From contig NZ_BMNS01000004.1 in the NCBI RefSeq assembly GCF_014646675.1, forward strand, positions 286,094-350,093: a DNA stretch of 64,000 bases, in the 5' to 3' direction. Position numbers and translations under genes: made by a program. The notes under the pieces are model-generated. The model worked only from the letters and a program-made list of their open reading frames with translations. It was not told where the DNA came from and did no database searches. Shown here piece after piece: positions 33,324-43,918 of the stretch; positions within the stretch are counted from its first letter, which is position 1; the number at the start of each line of letters is the position of its first letter. Origin of the DNA: Lutibacter litoralis. Its GTDB lineage: Bacteria > Bacteroidota > Bacteroidia > Flavobacteriales > Flavobacteriaceae.

Positions 33324-34331
33324 TTAAACAATTTTAGATTTGATTTTTGAACCAAATCGTCTTGGTTTAAAATACGTGTTAATTAGCGGTACAAAAGCAT
33401 TTATAATTAAAATTGCGAATGAAACTCCTTCTGGATACGCTCCAAATAATCTAATTACTACAGTAATTACAGCAATACCAACAGCAAAAATGAGCATTCC
33501 TTTTCTAGTCATTGGACTGGTAACCATATCAGTAGCCATATAAAACGCTCCTAAAATTGCACCTCCAGATAAAATATGGATTAACGGACTTGCGTAACTT
33601 TCAGGGTCAATTACCCAAAAAATACCAGTCATCACCGCCATTGTTACTATAATTGTTACTGGAATATGCCACGTAATTACTTTTCTAGCCAGTAAATAAA
33701 TTCCACCTAATAGTAATGCCAATGCAGACATTTCACCAATGGAACCGCCAGATATCCCCAAAAACATTTCCATAGTTGAAGGAAGATTTGCGCTAATATT
33801 TGTCATAGTATCACCAAACATTAAACCTTCTTTTATCAACCCTAAAGGAGTTGCTCCTGTAACTGCATCTGCAATTGAAGTATTATTTTCAACAGCTGTT
33901 GGCCACATGGTCATCTGTACTGGAAATGAAACCAATAAAAATACACGCCCAACTAAAGCTGGATTAAATATATTGAACCCTAAACCACCAAAAGACATTT
34001 TTCCAATTCCAATGGCAACTAAACTACCAACTAAAATCATCCAAATTGGTAAACCTGCAGGTAAGTTAAATGCTAGTAAAATTCCTGTAATTAATGCGGA
34101 ACCATCACCAATGGTTATTTCAGATTTTAATAAATATTTTTGAATCAAATATTCAAACAACAAACAAGATGCCACTGCAACTGCTGTTAAAATTAATGCG
34201 CTTATTCCAAATACATATAGTGAAACTAAAAATGCAGGAATTAAAGCGATAACCACATCATACATCACTTTTTTTGATGTTTTCGCTGAATGTACATGCG
34301 GTGAGGCCGATATTATAATAGGTTGACTCAT
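33324..34331 (-). CDS. rnfD: Rnf electron transport complex subunit D
   Basis: The 335-residue membrane subunit has about nine to ten spans. The FMN site is DAVTGATPL, with Thr161 as the predicted flavinylated residue. GLGFNIFNPALVGR is a conserved periplasm-facing loop. It is homologous to NqrB. It starts 1 bp after rnfC and ends 2 bp before rnfG. Confidence 0.94.
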   Translation of the reverse strand: MSQPIIISASPHVHSAKTSKKVMYDVVIALIPAFLVSLYVFGISALILTAVAVASCLLFEYLIQKYLLKSEITIGDGSALITGILLAFNLPAGLPIWMILVGSLVAIGIGKMSFGGLGFNIFNPALVGRVFLLVSFPVQMTMWPTAVENNTSIADAVTGATPLGLIKEGLMFGDTMTNISANLPSTMEMFLGISGGSIGEMSALALLLGGIYLLARKVITWHIPVTIIVTMAVMTGIFWVIDPESYASPLIHILSGGAILGAFYMATDMVTSPMTRKGMLIFAVGIAVITVVIRLFGAYPEGVSFAILIINAFVPLINTYFKPRRFGSKIKSKIV

Positions 34332-34332
34332 T

Positions 34333-35661
34333 TTAATTTTTAGAAGTTTCTAATTTTTTAACAATATTTTTTCCGTATCTAATATAATCTAACAAAGGTC
34401 TGTGTGAAGGGCAAACATAACTACAAGAGCCACATTCTATGCATGTCATAATATCTTCAGAAGAGGCTTTTTCATACATTCCTTTTTCTGATAAATTCAT
34501 TAACAAGTGTGGTTCCAGTCCCATAGGGCATACAGTAACACATTCGCCACAACGAATACAATTTTCTGCTTTACCTCTACTGGCTTCTTCTTCTGAAATA
34601 ACCAAAATTCCAGAAGTTCCTTTAGTTACCGGCACATCGGTGTTTTTTATGGCTTTCCCCATCATTGGACCTCCGTTCACTAATTTTCGAGTTCCATCTG
34701 GCAAGCCTCCAACTTCAGCAATTAAATCTTTGATTGGAGTTCCAATTTTTACCCAAAAATTAGATGGATTTTCCATTTTTTTACCTGTAACAGTAACTAC
34801 GCGTTCCATTAAAGGTTTATTATGTTGAACAGCTTCGTAAACTGCAAAAATAGTTCCCACATTATTTACAATAACGCCCACATCTAAAGGTAATCCGTTT
34901 TTAGGAACTTCTCTTCCTAAGATTGCTCTTACCAATTGCTTTTCACCACCTTGAGGGTATTTTACTTGTAACGCTGCTACTTGAATTCCAGATTCATTTT
35001 TGGTTAATTCTTTAAATTGTTTTATAGCATCCTTTTTATTGTTCTCAATACCAATTACAGCTTTTTCAATGTGTAGCGCCTTCATTAAAATTTTAATACC
35101 AACAATAATTTCAGCTGTCTTTTCAAGCATTAATCTATGATCGGCAGTTAAATAAGGCTCACACTCTACACCATTAATAATTAGATAATCTAACTTAACA
35201 CCTTCTTTTACATTCAATTTAACGTGTGAAGGAAATGTTGCTCCACCTAGCCCGACCACACCATAATCGGAAATACGTTGTACAATCTCTTTCGGATCAA
35301 GTTGAATTTCAGTTATTAGCGAATATTCTTTCTCTTCAAAATTAGCTTCATTTTTAGCGTCGGTTCTTATAACAATACACTGTTTTTTATAACCACTTAA
35401 ATCAATTATTTGATCAATTTTTGTTACTGTACCAGCAACTGGAGAATGTATATTTGAAGATACAAATCCACCAGATTTTGCAATTACCTGACCTATTTCA
35501 ACTTTATCTTTTTTATCAACTACTATTTCTGCAGGAATTCCAATATGCTGTGCAATCGGTACAGTTACCATTTTTGGTACTGTCATTCTTTTAATTCCTT
35601 TAGAAGAAGTAATTTTATTTTCTGGAGGGTGAATTCCTCCTTTTGGGAATGTTTTAAGCAT
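34333..35661 (-). CDS. rnfC: Rnf electron transport complex subunit C
   Basis: The 442-residue peripheral subunit binds FMN and NADH. The N-terminal part has GGIHPPENK and a lipoyl-like SGGFVSSNIHSPVAGTV. The Rossmann-like middle has GLGGATFPSHVKL and INGVECEPYLTADHRLM. Two 4Fe-4S clusters are bound by Cys368, 371, 374, 378 and Cys407, 410, 413, 417. It overlaps rnfB by 8 bp. The protein lacks the long C-terminal repeats of proteobacterial RnfC. Confidence 0.95.
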   Translation of the reverse strand: MLKTFPKGGIHPPENKITSSKGIKRMTVPKMVTVPIAQHIGIPAEIVVDKKDKVEIGQVIAKSGGFVSSNIHSPVAGTVTKIDQIIDLSGYKKQCIVIRTDAKNEANFEEKEYSLITEIQLDPKEIVQRISDYGVVGLGGATFPSHVKLNVKEGVKLDYLIINGVECEPYLTADHRLMLEKTAEIIVGIKILMKALHIEKAVIGIENNKKDAIKQFKELTKNESGIQVAALQVKYPQGGEKQLVRAILGREVPKNGLPLDVGVIVNNVGTIFAVYEAVQHNKPLMERVVTVTGKKMENPSNFWVKIGTPIKDLIAEVGGLPDGTRKLVNGGPMMGKAIKNTDVPVTKGTSGILVISEEEASRGKAENCIRCGECVTVCPMGLEPHLLMNLSEKGMYEKASSEDIMTCIECGSCSYVCPSHRPLLDYIRYGKNIVKKLETSKN

Positions 35662-36625
35662 CCTTTTTAGACTTTTCTAGTTCAACTTTAACAACTGCTT
35701 CTTTTTTTACAACCGCAACTTTTTCGGCTTCAACCTTTTCAACTTCGACCTTTTTAACTACCTTTTTTACAACAGTTTTTTTCTCAACAACTTTTTTAGG
35801 TTTTTTTGGTGGGAAATTTGTTTCAATAATAGAATGTGTAGGACAAACTTCAACACATTTTCTACAAAGTGTACAAAGACCGGCATCAATGTATGCCAAT
35901 TGATTTTCCATTGTTATGGCATCTTTCGGGCAAATATCTTCACATTTCGAACAACCAATACAAGCAACATCACAGGCTTTTTTCGCTATTCCACCTTTAT
36001 CTTCATTTAAACAACCAACAAATATTTTTAAATCCCGTTTGTTTTTTGGGCGCATTTCAATAATATCTCTTGGACATTCTTCAACACAAGCACCGCAAGA
36101 AGTACATTTATCGGTAATAATTACTGGTAAACCTGTAGCCTCGTCCATATACATAGCATCAAACTGACATACCTTTACACAATCTCCATCACCCAAACAC
36201 CCATATTGACAATCTGTCTCACCGCTATAAATCATTGCAGAAATAGCACAGGTTCTTGGCCCTTGGTATTCGGTTGTTTTTGGACGTACATCGCAACCTC
36301 CTTGGCAACGTAAAACAGCCACTGTTGGATCTCTTTCTACAACTTCTTTACCCAAAATAGCGGCAACTTCTTTCATAACATCATTCCCTCCTACCGGACA
36401 AAACAAATCTGAAATATCTTCTGAGCCTACTAATCTTTCAGCAAACGATTTACATCCCGGAGAACCACAACCAGCACAATTTGCACCAGGCAAAATTTCA
36501 TCTACATCGGCAATTAAAGGATTTTCATAAACATAAAACTTTTTAGAAACTACATACAACACAACTGCTGCAATAATTCCCAAAGAAGCTAATAACAAAA
36601 CACTATATAAAACTGAATCTGTCAT
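35654..36625 (-). CDS. rnfB: Rnf electron transport complex subunit B (ferredoxin-like)
   Basis: The 323-residue iron-sulfur subunit takes electrons from ferredoxin. A membrane span at about 5-27 is followed by the special cluster motif with Cys50, 53, 58 and 76. Further Cys groups follow, including CTSCGACVEECP, CIGCSKCEDICP and CTLCRKCVEVCP. The C-terminus after about residue 270 is a Lys/Val/Glu-rich tail (KKVVEKKTVVKKVVKKV and onward) without Cys. This low-complexity tail is longer than in the minimal family and may be a coiled or flexible anchor. Confidence 0.95.
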   Translation of the reverse strand: MTDSVLYSVLLLASLGIIAAVVLYVVSKKFYVYENPLIADVDEILPGANCAGCGSPGCKSFAERLVGSEDISDLFCPVGGNDVMKEVAAILGKEVVERDPTVAVLRCQGGCDVRPKTTEYQGPRTCAISAMIYSGETDCQYGCLGDGDCVKVCQFDAMYMDEATGLPVIITDKCTSCGACVEECPRDIIEMRPKNKRDLKIFVGCLNEDKGGIAKKACDVACIGCSKCEDICPKDAITMENQLAYIDAGLCTLCRKCVEVCPTHSIIETNFPPKKPKKVVEKKTVVKKVVKKVEVEKVEAEKVAVVKKEAVVKVELEKSKKDA

Positions 36626-36626
36626 T

Positions 36627-37091
36627 CTAATTAAATTTTAATATTGATACTTGAAATGCTTTTTGAAATTTACTTTTCAATACAAAAAGCATAAAATAAT
36701 AAGGAATTAGAATGATAAGCGACAACAAGCCTGCAATCCACTCTTTAAAGAAAAATGAAGTAGCTATTAACACTACAAACATTAAAATAAAAGGAAAAAC
36801 ATATGCCCAAAACACCGCTTTTAAACCAAGCTCTCTTTTTAACAAAACATCAACAGTTTCGTTTAATTGAAATGATTGGGATATATTAACAACCTCTATT
36901 TCTTTATCATTAGAATCTGAAACACCACAAGCCGATTGGGCTTTACAACCTTCACAATTTACATTGCCTTTAAGTGCTACGGTAATTTTACTTGGGGATA
37001 TTTTTGAGATAACTCCTTGATGTTTTATCTGTTTTATATCGCCCGTTTTATAAGATTCTAAATCTAATTGCTCCATAATCTTCATCCTCAT
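36627..37091 (-). CDS. rseC: RseC-like (SoxR-reducing system) protein
   Basis: The 154-residue protein has an N-terminal domain with the Cys pattern NCEGCKAQSACG, as in RseC/MucC, and two C-terminal membrane spans. It lies 1 bp before rnfB, the usual first gene of Rnf operons in Bacteroidota. It may help assemble or regulate the complex. Three in-frame ATGs (37091, 37085, 37076) compete; the longest is given and the third (MEQLDLESY) is equally plausible. Confidence 0.88.
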   Translation of the reverse strand: MRMKIMEQLDLESYKTGDIKQIKHQGVISKISPSKITVALKGNVNCEGCKAQSACGVSDSNDKEIEVVNISQSFQLNETVDVLLKRELGLKAVFWAYVFPFILMFVVLIATSFFFKEWIAGLLSLIILIPYYFMLFVLKSKFQKAFQVSILKFN

Positions 37092-37319
37092 TTATTAGGA
37101 ACGGTAAAACTAAGTCTTAAAAACTTGAAAAAAAATGACGAATGTTAGGGTTTTTAAGCAAAATAGATTGTAAAGAGTCATTTTAAAGCATCATTTTTTA
37201 CTTAGCTCACTCACTTTTAATAAAAATCGAATATAATTGTTAATAAAAAAGAACGTTTTTAAAAGTTAGAAAGTTCAAAATTATTACTTTTAAAAACTCA
37301 TTATTTACAGAAAAAATTC

Positions 37320-40300
37320 ATGTTTTTAATATTTGACACAGAAACCACAGGGTTACCAAAAAAATGGAATGCGCCAATAACCGACACAGATAATTGGCCA
37401 AGATGTGTTCAAATAGCTTGGCAATTACATAATGAATATGGTGAACTCATTGATCAACAAGATTATTTAATTAAACCAGAAGGTTACAATATTCCTTATG
37501 ATGCGGAGCAAATCCACGGAATTTCTACACAATTGGCCAAAGAAAAGGGAGAAGATTTAGAAAAAGTTTTATACCTATTTAATGAGGTCTTATCGAAATC
37601 TAAATTTGTAGTTGGTCAAAATGTAAAGTTCGACCTTAATATTATGGGTTGTGAATATTTCCGAAAAGAAGTAGCTACAACATTAGATAAGCTTCCTGTT
37701 TTAGATACCTGCACAGAAACAACTGCTACTTTGTGTCAAATTCCTGGAGGAAGAGGCGGTAAATTTAAACTACCAACATTAACAGAGTTACACCAGTATT
37801 TATTTAAAACACCTTTTGCAGAGGCACATAATGCAACTGCCGATGTTGAAGCCACTACTCGCTGTTTTTTAGAATTAATTAGAAGGCGTGTTTATACAAA
37901 GGAAGAGTTAGATGTTCCCGCAGACTATTTTCTTAATTTTGATGCTAAAAACCCTAACACAATTGATGTTATAGGATTGACGCATGCAAACTTAAAAAAG
38001 GAAAGTAAACGACTAAAAAAGCAACATGTTGAGAAAACTAACATTGCTACCCCCTCAACAGCAACTATAAAAGACCTTGAAAATACCGATTTTGCGCATT
38101 TACATTGTCATTCTCAGTTTTCAATATTACAGTCTACATCTAGTGTAAGTAATCTCATAAATTCAGCTATAAAATTCAACATGCCAGCCGTTGCAATTAC
38201 CGACACTGGCAATATGATGGGAGCATATTACTTTGTGAGTGAGGCAATTGCACACAACACCAAAGTAGAAAAATTTAATAAGAATTTAAAAGAAGGTGAG
38301 ACTCCTAAACTCCCTATTAAACCAATTTTAGGATGCGAATTTAATGTTTGTGAAAATCATCTAGACAAATCCCACAAAGACAATGGCTACCAAATAGTTA
38401 TTTTAGCAAAAAACAAAAATGGTTATCATAATTTAGCAAAAATGTCTTCCATTTCTCATACGGATGGATTCTATTATGTACCCAGAATTGATAAAAAAAT
38501 TATTTCAGAATATAAAGAAGATTTAATTGTACTCTCTGGAAATTTATATGGTGAAATACCCAGTAAAATTTTAAATGTTGGAGAGAATCAAGCAGAAGAG
38601 TCTCTTATTTGGTGGAAAGAGCAATTTGAAAATGATTTTTATTTGGAAGTAATGCGTCACAACCAAGAAAATGAAAATCATGTTAATAAAGTTTTGATTG
38701 AATTTTCCAAAAAACACGACATAAAACTTATAGCTACAAACAATACTTTTTATACACGAGAAGATGAAGCAGAAGCACACGATGTTTTATTGTGTGTTAA
38801 AGATGGAGAAAAAATGGCAACTCCAAAAGGTAGAGGAAGGGGTTTTAGATATGGTTTACCAAATAACCAATATTATTTTAAATCTCAGGATGAAATGAAA
38901 TCTTTATTTAAAGATTTACCTGAAGCCATTACCAATATTCAAGAAATTGTAGATCAAATTGAAGTTTATACATTAAAAAGAGATGTACTGCTACCAAAGT
39001 TTGATATTCCACAAGAATTTGTAGATCCCGAAGATGCCAGAGATGGAGGAGTTCGTGGAGAAAACGCCTATTTAAAACACTTAACTTTTGAAGGTGCAAA
39101 AATAAGATATGGTGATGAATTGGATGAAAGTACTAAAGAACGATTAGATTTTGAACTTTCAATTATCAAAAAAACTGGCTATCCTGGGTACTTTTTAATT
39201 GTATGGGATTTTATTCTAGAGGCTCGTAAAATGGATGTTTCTGTTGGTCCAGGACGTGGATCTGCTGCAGGATCAGCGGTAGCTTACTGTTTATGGATTA
39301 CAAATATTGATCCTATTAAATACGATTTACTTTTTGAGCGTTTCTTAAATCCTGATCGTGTTTCATTACCCGATATTGATATAGATTTTGATGATGAAGG
39401 AAGGCAAAAAGTAATTGATTTTGTAATTGATAAATATGGTGCAAGCCAAGTTGCTCAGATTATTACCTACGGAACAATGGCTGCCAAATCTTCTATAAGA
39501 GATACTGCCAGAGCTTTAGATTTACCTTTACACGAAGCCGATAGGATTGCAAAACTAATTCCCGGGTTAAAATTGCAAAATATTTTTGGAGAAGATCCTA
39601 AAAGTATTGCAAAAGTTAAAGGGTTAAGAGCCGAAGAACTTGAAAAAGTAGAAGAACTTAGAAGACTTTCTGAAGGTTCTAATTTAGAAGCAAAAACTAT
39701 AAATCAGGCACGTGCTTTAGAAGGATCTGTTAGAAATACTGGAACACACGCTTGTGGCGTTATTATTACACCTGAAAAAATCACCAATTTAATTCCAGTT
39801 TCCACTGCCAAAGACAGTGACATGTATGTTACTCAATTTGATAATAATGTAGTTGAAAGTGCTGGGTTATTAAAAATGGATTTTTTAGGATTAAAAACCT
39901 TAACATTAATTAAAGATACCGTTAAAATAATAAAGGCAATTCATAACATAGATTTGGTTCCAGATGATTTTCCTTTAGACGATCAGAAAACATACGAACT
40001 CTTTCAAAAAGGTGAAACTATTGGGGTTTTTCAATATGAATCTCCTGGGATGCAAAAGCATATGAAATCGTTAAAACCTACAGAGTTTGCCGATTTAATT
40101 GCAATGAATGCTTTGTATCGTCCAGGTCCTATGGAATACATTCCGTTGTTTATTATGCGTAAACATGGAGAGGAAGAAATTGAGTACGATTTACCTGAAA
40201 TGGAAGAGCATTTACAAGAAACCTATGGTGTAACTGTTTATCAAGAGCAAGTAATGCTACTTTCTCAAAAGTTAGCTGGTTTTAGTAAAGGTGATGCAGA

Positions 40301-41696
40301 TATGCTGCGAAAAGCAATGGGTAAAAAGATTTTTTCGTTGCTTGAAGAATTAAAACCAAAATTTATTGAAGGAGGTAAAAAAAATAACCATCCTGAAGAA
40401 AAATTAGAAAAAGTTTGGAAAGATTGGGAAGCATTTGCTGCCTATGCATTTAACAAATCGCATTCTACCTGTTACGCATATATTGCTTACCAAACAGCTT
40501 ATTTAAAAGCACATTACCCTGCTGAATATATGGCTTCCGTCTTGTCTAATAATATGAATGACATTAAGCAAATTACATTTTTTATGGAAGAATGTAAACG
40601 TGCCGGAATTCCAGTTTTAGGACCAGATGTTAACGAATCTTATTACAAATTTGCCGTAAATAAAGAGGGTGCCATTCGATTTGGAATGGGCGCCATAAAA
40701 GGTGTTGGAGCTGCAGCTGTTGACGCTATAGTTGAAGAACGTAAAAATAACGGACCATATACTTCTATTTTTGATATTACAAAACGGGTAGATTTACGAG
40801 CATGTAATAAAAAAGCATTTGATGGTTTGGCAATGGCTGGTGGGTTAGATTCCTTTAAAAATGTGCATCGTGCTCAATATTATCAATTAGATGAAAAAGG
40901 TGTTACTTTTATTGAAAGAGCAATTAGATACGGTAATAAATATCAAGAAAATAAAAATTCTGCTCAAGTATCGCTATTTGGTGAAGCATCTGAAGTTCAA
41001 TTTCCAGAACCAGAAATCCCATATGCTGAAAAATGGGGAATGATGGAAGCTTTATCAAAAGAAAAAGAATTGGTGGGCATTTATATTTCTGGACATCCTT
41101 TAGACGATTTTAAAAATGAAATTAAATATTTTTGTAGCACTCCCGTTTCAATTTTTAAAGAAGACTTAAATAAATACGTAGGTTCAAATTTTGCTTTTGC
41201 AGGAATTTTAACCGACGTACAACATAGAGTTTCACAAAATGGTAATGAATGGGCCTCATTTGTTGTCCAAGATTTTGGAGACAGCCACGAGTTTCGAATT
41301 TTTAAAGATGCCTATTTAAATTTTAAGCCTTATTTATATGAAAATGCTTTTAGACAAATTAAGGTAAATATTGCTCCAGGTTGGAGAAACAAAGATGGAA
41401 AAATAGGTGAACCTAGAATTAATTTTACAGGAATTCAAATTCTGCAAGATGTTTTAGAAAAACAGTCTAAAAAAATAACCTTACAATTAGACATTAACCA
41501 AGTTAACGAAACAAAAATTTCTGAGATTTCTAAAATATTAAAGCAAAATGAGGGTTCTATTCCTGTGGACTTTACTGTATTTGACCTAAAAGATAAAATA
41601 AAGCTAAATTTACATAGCAGATCTGTAAAAGTAAACGTTACAAACGAATTTTTAAAAATCTTAAAAGATGAAAAATTAAGATTTAAATTGAATTAA
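37320..41696 (+). CDS. dnaE: DNA polymerase III alpha subunit with N-terminal exonuclease domain
   Basis: The 1458-residue replicative polymerase joins a DnaQ-type 3'-5' exonuclease to DnaE. The exonuclease motifs are DTE at 6-8, VGQNVKFD with Asp105, and AHNATADVE with His170 and Asp175. A PHP domain starts near 258 (FAHLHCHSQFSIL). The polymerase catalytic aspartates lie in PDIDIDF, with Asp685 and Asp687, and YAFNKSHSTCYAYIAY is in the fingers. This combined layout is usual in Flavobacteria. The start gives a clean exonuclease motif I. The next gene begins 3 bp after the stop. Confidence 0.96.
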   Translation: MFLIFDTETTGLPKKWNAPITDTDNWPRCVQIAWQLHNEYGELIDQQDYLIKPEGYNIPYDAEQIHGISTQLAKEKGEDLEKVLYLFNEVLSKSKFVVGQNVKFDLNIMGCEYFRKEVATTLDKLPVLDTCTETTATLCQIPGGRGGKFKLPTLTELHQYLFKTPFAEAHNATADVEATTRCFLELIRRRVYTKEELDVPADYFLNFDAKNPNTIDVIGLTHANLKKESKRLKKQHVEKTNIATPSTATIKDLENTDFAHLHCHSQFSILQSTSSVSNLINSAIKFNMPAVAITDTGNMMGAYYFVSEAIAHNTKVEKFNKNLKEGETPKLPIKPILGCEFNVCENHLDKSHKDNGYQIVILAKNKNGYHNLAKMSSISHTDGFYYVPRIDKKIISEYKEDLIVLSGNLYGEIPSKILNVGENQAEESLIWWKEQFENDFYLEVMRHNQENENHVNKVLIEFSKKHDIKLIATNNTFYTREDEAEAHDVLLCVKDGEKMATPKGRGRGFRYGLPNNQYYFKSQDEMKSLFKDLPEAITNIQEIVDQIEVYTLKRDVLLPKFDIPQEFVDPEDARDGGVRGENAYLKHLTFEGAKIRYGDELDESTKERLDFELSIIKKTGYPGYFLIVWDFILEARKMDVSVGPGRGSAAGSAVAYCLWITNIDPIKYDLLFERFLNPDRVSLPDIDIDFDDEGRQKVIDFVIDKYGASQVAQIITYGTMAAKSSIRDTARALDLPLHEADRIAKLIPGLKLQNIFGEDPKSIAKVKGLRAEELEKVEELRRLSEGSNLEAKTINQARALEGSVRNTGTHACGVIITPEKITNLIPVSTAKDSDMYVTQFDNNVVESAGLLKMDFLGLKTLTLIKDTVKIIKAIHNIDLVPDDFPLDDQKTYELFQKGETIGVFQYESPGMQKHMKSLKPTEFADLIAMNALYRPGPMEYIPLFIMRKHGEEEIEYDLPEMEEHLQETYGVTVYQEQVMLLSQKLAGFSKGDADMLRKAMGKKIFSLLEELKPKFIEGGKKNNHPEEKLEKVWKDWEAFAAYAFNKSHSTCYAYIAYQTAYLKAHYPAEYMASVLSNNMNDIKQITFFMEECKRAGIPVLGPDVNESYYKFAVNKEGAIRFGMGAIKGVGAAAVDAIVEERKNNGPYTSIFDITKRVDLRACNKKAFDGLAMAGGLDSFKNVHRAQYYQLDEKGVTFIERAIRYGNKYQENKNSAQVSLFGEASEVQFPEPEIPYAEKWGMMEALSKEKELVGIYISGHPLDDFKNEIKYFCSTPVSIFKEDLNKYVGSNFAFAGILTDVQHRVSQNGNEWASFVVQDFGDSHEFRIFKDAYLNFKPYLYENAFRQIKVNIAPGWRNKDGKIGEPRINFTGIQILQDVLEKQSKKITLQLDINQVNETKISEISKILKQNEGSIPVDFTVFDLKDKIKLNLHSRSVKVNVTNEFLKILKDEKLRFKLN

Positions 41697-41699
41697 TAC

Positions 41700-42797
41700 A
41701 TGAAAAAAATCTTTTTTATCTTTTTTGTTTTCAGTTTTATAGTAAGTTTTAGTCAAACAAATTCTTCCTATTTTCAAGCAGATTATTTTTACGGAAATAT
41801 ATTACGTCAAAATCCAGATGCATCTGTTTTATTACAAGGACATCCAACTGGAATTTTTATAAGTTATAATAAAAGAACGTCTGGAGAAGAAAATTGGCAA
41901 GAACATTACAATTATCCGGATTTTGGATATTCAATTGGATATCAAGATTATAAATCAGAAATATTAGGTAAGTTATATTCGGTTTACGGGCATTATAATT
42001 TTTACTTTACAAATAGAACATCACCAAGTCAGCTAATTTTAAGAGCAGGAATTGGTTTGGCCTACAATACTAATCCTTATAATAAAGAAACCAATAATAA
42101 GAATACCGCCTTTGGAACTCATTTAAATTCGAGCACTTATTTTAAATTGTATTTTCAACGAGAAAATATAATTAACAATTTGGGTTTAAACGCCGGTTTA
42201 ACATTTATACATGCTTCCAATTCTAATATAAAATCACCAAATTCAGGTATGAATGTTTGGGCTGCAACCTTAGGTGTTAATTATAATTTATCTCTGGCAC
42301 AAGCTGTTAATTACACTCCTTCTTCTGAAAGTAAGTATTTTAAACAACCTATAAAGTATAATTTTGCAGTAAGAGGTGGTATTAACGAGTCAGAAATAAT
42401 TGGTAGTGGTATAAAACCATTTTTTGTGGTTTCGGCGTATGCCGACAAACGTTTAAACAGAAAATCTGCAATTCAATTTGGAGCTGATTTATATATTTCC
42501 CCTATTCTAAAAGATTATTACGAGTTAAATTTAACCATACCGCATACAAACTTAAAAGAGACTTCAGATTTTTCGAGAATTGGAATTTTTATGGGACACG
42601 AATTATTTATCAATAAAATATCTATTGAAACCCAAGTTGGATATTACGTAAAATACCCTTTTGAATACCACGGAAGGTTGTATGAAACTTTAGGGCTAAA
42701 AAGATATATAAATGAAAAATGGTTTGCTTCAATAAGATTAAAAGCACACGCTGCTGATGCAGAAACTGTAGAATTTGGAGTAGGAATAAGACTTTAA
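41700..42797 (+). CDS. Acyloxyacyl hydrolase / PagL-like outer-membrane protein 1
   Basis: The 365-residue protein has a signal peptide (FIVSFSQ) and alternating aromatic beta-strands of a barrel. The stretch FIHASNSNIKSPNSGMN matches the PagL lipid A 3-O-deacylase active-site region (H-x-S-N followed by PN.G), and the C-terminus ends in VEFGVGIRL as in outer-membrane barrels. PagL-type enzymes remove a lipid A acyl chain; the substrate here is inferred. It starts 3 bp after dnaE and is followed 9 bp later by a paralogue. Confidence 0.8.
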   Translation: MKKIFFIFFVFSFIVSFSQTNSSYFQADYFYGNILRQNPDASVLLQGHPTGIFISYNKRTSGEENWQEHYNYPDFGYSIGYQDYKSEILGKLYSVYGHYNFYFTNRTSPSQLILRAGIGLAYNTNPYNKETNNKNTAFGTHLNSSTYFKLYFQRENIINNLGLNAGLTFIHASNSNIKSPNSGMNVWAATLGVNYNLSLAQAVNYTPSSESKYFKQPIKYNFAVRGGINESEIIGSGIKPFFVVSAYADKRLNRKSAIQFGADLYISPILKDYYELNLTIPHTNLKETSDFSRIGIFMGHELFINKISIETQVGYYVKYPFEYHGRLYETLGLKRYINEKWFASIRLKAHAADAETVEFGVGIRL

Positions 42798-42806
42798 CAG
42801 CTATTT

Positions 42807-43907
42807 ATGAAGAATCTAATTTTAACGTTTTTCCTTTTATTTACTGTTTTGGTTAGTGCACAAACTGACGCCATAAAGTACAACAACATTCAAACAGAAT
42901 TCTTTTTTGGAATACCAATTGAACACGATAAAAAACTAAAAAATGCTATAGATGGTAATTCTTATGGAATATTATTAAGTTTTAATAAAATAAATACAAA
43001 AAACACAATTTTTAACAAACTTTATAACTATCCAAAAAGAGGTTTTTCCTTTTTATATCAGAACTTTAATTCAGATGTTTTAGGAGAGGTTTTAGGCGGA
43101 TACAGACATTACAATTATAATTTAAAACATACTTCAAATTCAAGTTTAAAACTTATTAGTGGATTTGGATTTGGTTATGCTACAAAGTCTTACGATGCAA
43201 TTTCAAATCCAAAAAACCATGCTATTGGCTCTAAATTATTAGCTTCAGCATATCTAAAATTGCAGTTTTTTCAATTGTTAAAAAAAGAAAGATTAAGTGT
43301 AAATACGGGTATTAGTTTAATTCATTTTTCGAATATTGCATTTAAAAATCCGAATTTAGGAATTAACACTGTAAACTTAAACATAGGTTTTAACTACTTG
43401 TTAGAACCTATAAAATTTGAACCTTTACAAGAAGAAACTACTATTAATGAATTAGATAAAAAAGTACATTTTAATTTAATTTTACGTGGTGGTTATAACG
43501 AATCTTTAGAAATACATAGTGGCGTATTTCCATTCTATACCGTTACCTTCTACGCAAGTAAAACCATAAATAAATTCTCTGATATTACTTTTGGAGCAGA
43601 TTATTTTAAGTCAGAATTTTTAAAAAATCATATTAAAAATAAAAATTTAGAAGAAGGAAAATCTTATAATGAAAATGATTATGCTAGAGTTGGAATATTT
43701 GTTGGTCACGAATTAATTCAAAACAATTTTTCTTTTATTTCTCAAATTGGATATACAGTTTATTATCCTTTTCCTTATGTTAGCAGAGTTTACGAGCGTT
43801 TTGGATTAAAATATAAATTAGGAAAGCATTTGTTTTCTGAAGTTACAATGAAAATAAATTTATTTAGAGCTGAAGCATTAGAAATTGGTTTAGGCTATAA
43901 ATTTTAA
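42807..43907 (+). CDS. Acyloxyacyl hydrolase / PagL-like outer-membrane protein 2
   Basis: The 366-residue paralogue of the preceding gene shares the same layout: a signal peptide (LVSAQ), beta-strands, LIHFSNIAFKNPNLGIN at the same place, and a C-terminal IGLGYKF. Both keep the H-x-S-N core, so both may be active. The tandem pair probably arose by duplication and diverged considerably. It precedes the DUF2807 lipoprotein gene by 11 bp. Confidence 0.8.
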   Translation: MKNLILTFFLLFTVLVSAQTDAIKYNNIQTEFFFGIPIEHDKKLKNAIDGNSYGILLSFNKINTKNTIFNKLYNYPKRGFSFLYQNFNSDVLGEVLGGYRHYNYNLKHTSNSSLKLISGFGFGYATKSYDAISNPKNHAIGSKLLASAYLKLQFFQLLKKERLSVNTGISLIHFSNIAFKNPNLGINTVNLNIGFNYLLEPIKFEPLQEETTINELDKKVHFNLILRGGYNESLEIHSGVFPFYTVTFYASKTINKFSDITFGADYFKSEFLKNHIKNKNLEEGKSYNENDYARVGIFVGHELIQNNFSFISQIGYTVYYPFPYVSRVYERFGLKYKLGKHLFSEVTMKINLFRAEALEIGLGYKF

Positions 43908-43918
43908 AAAATAGTTAA

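Noticed and set aside
31536-37091. Na+-translocating NADH:quinone reductase (nqr) operon
   Set aside because: The presence of RnfB and RnfC ferredoxin-type subunits and the B-C-D-G-E-A order fit Rnf, and no NqrF-like gene is present.
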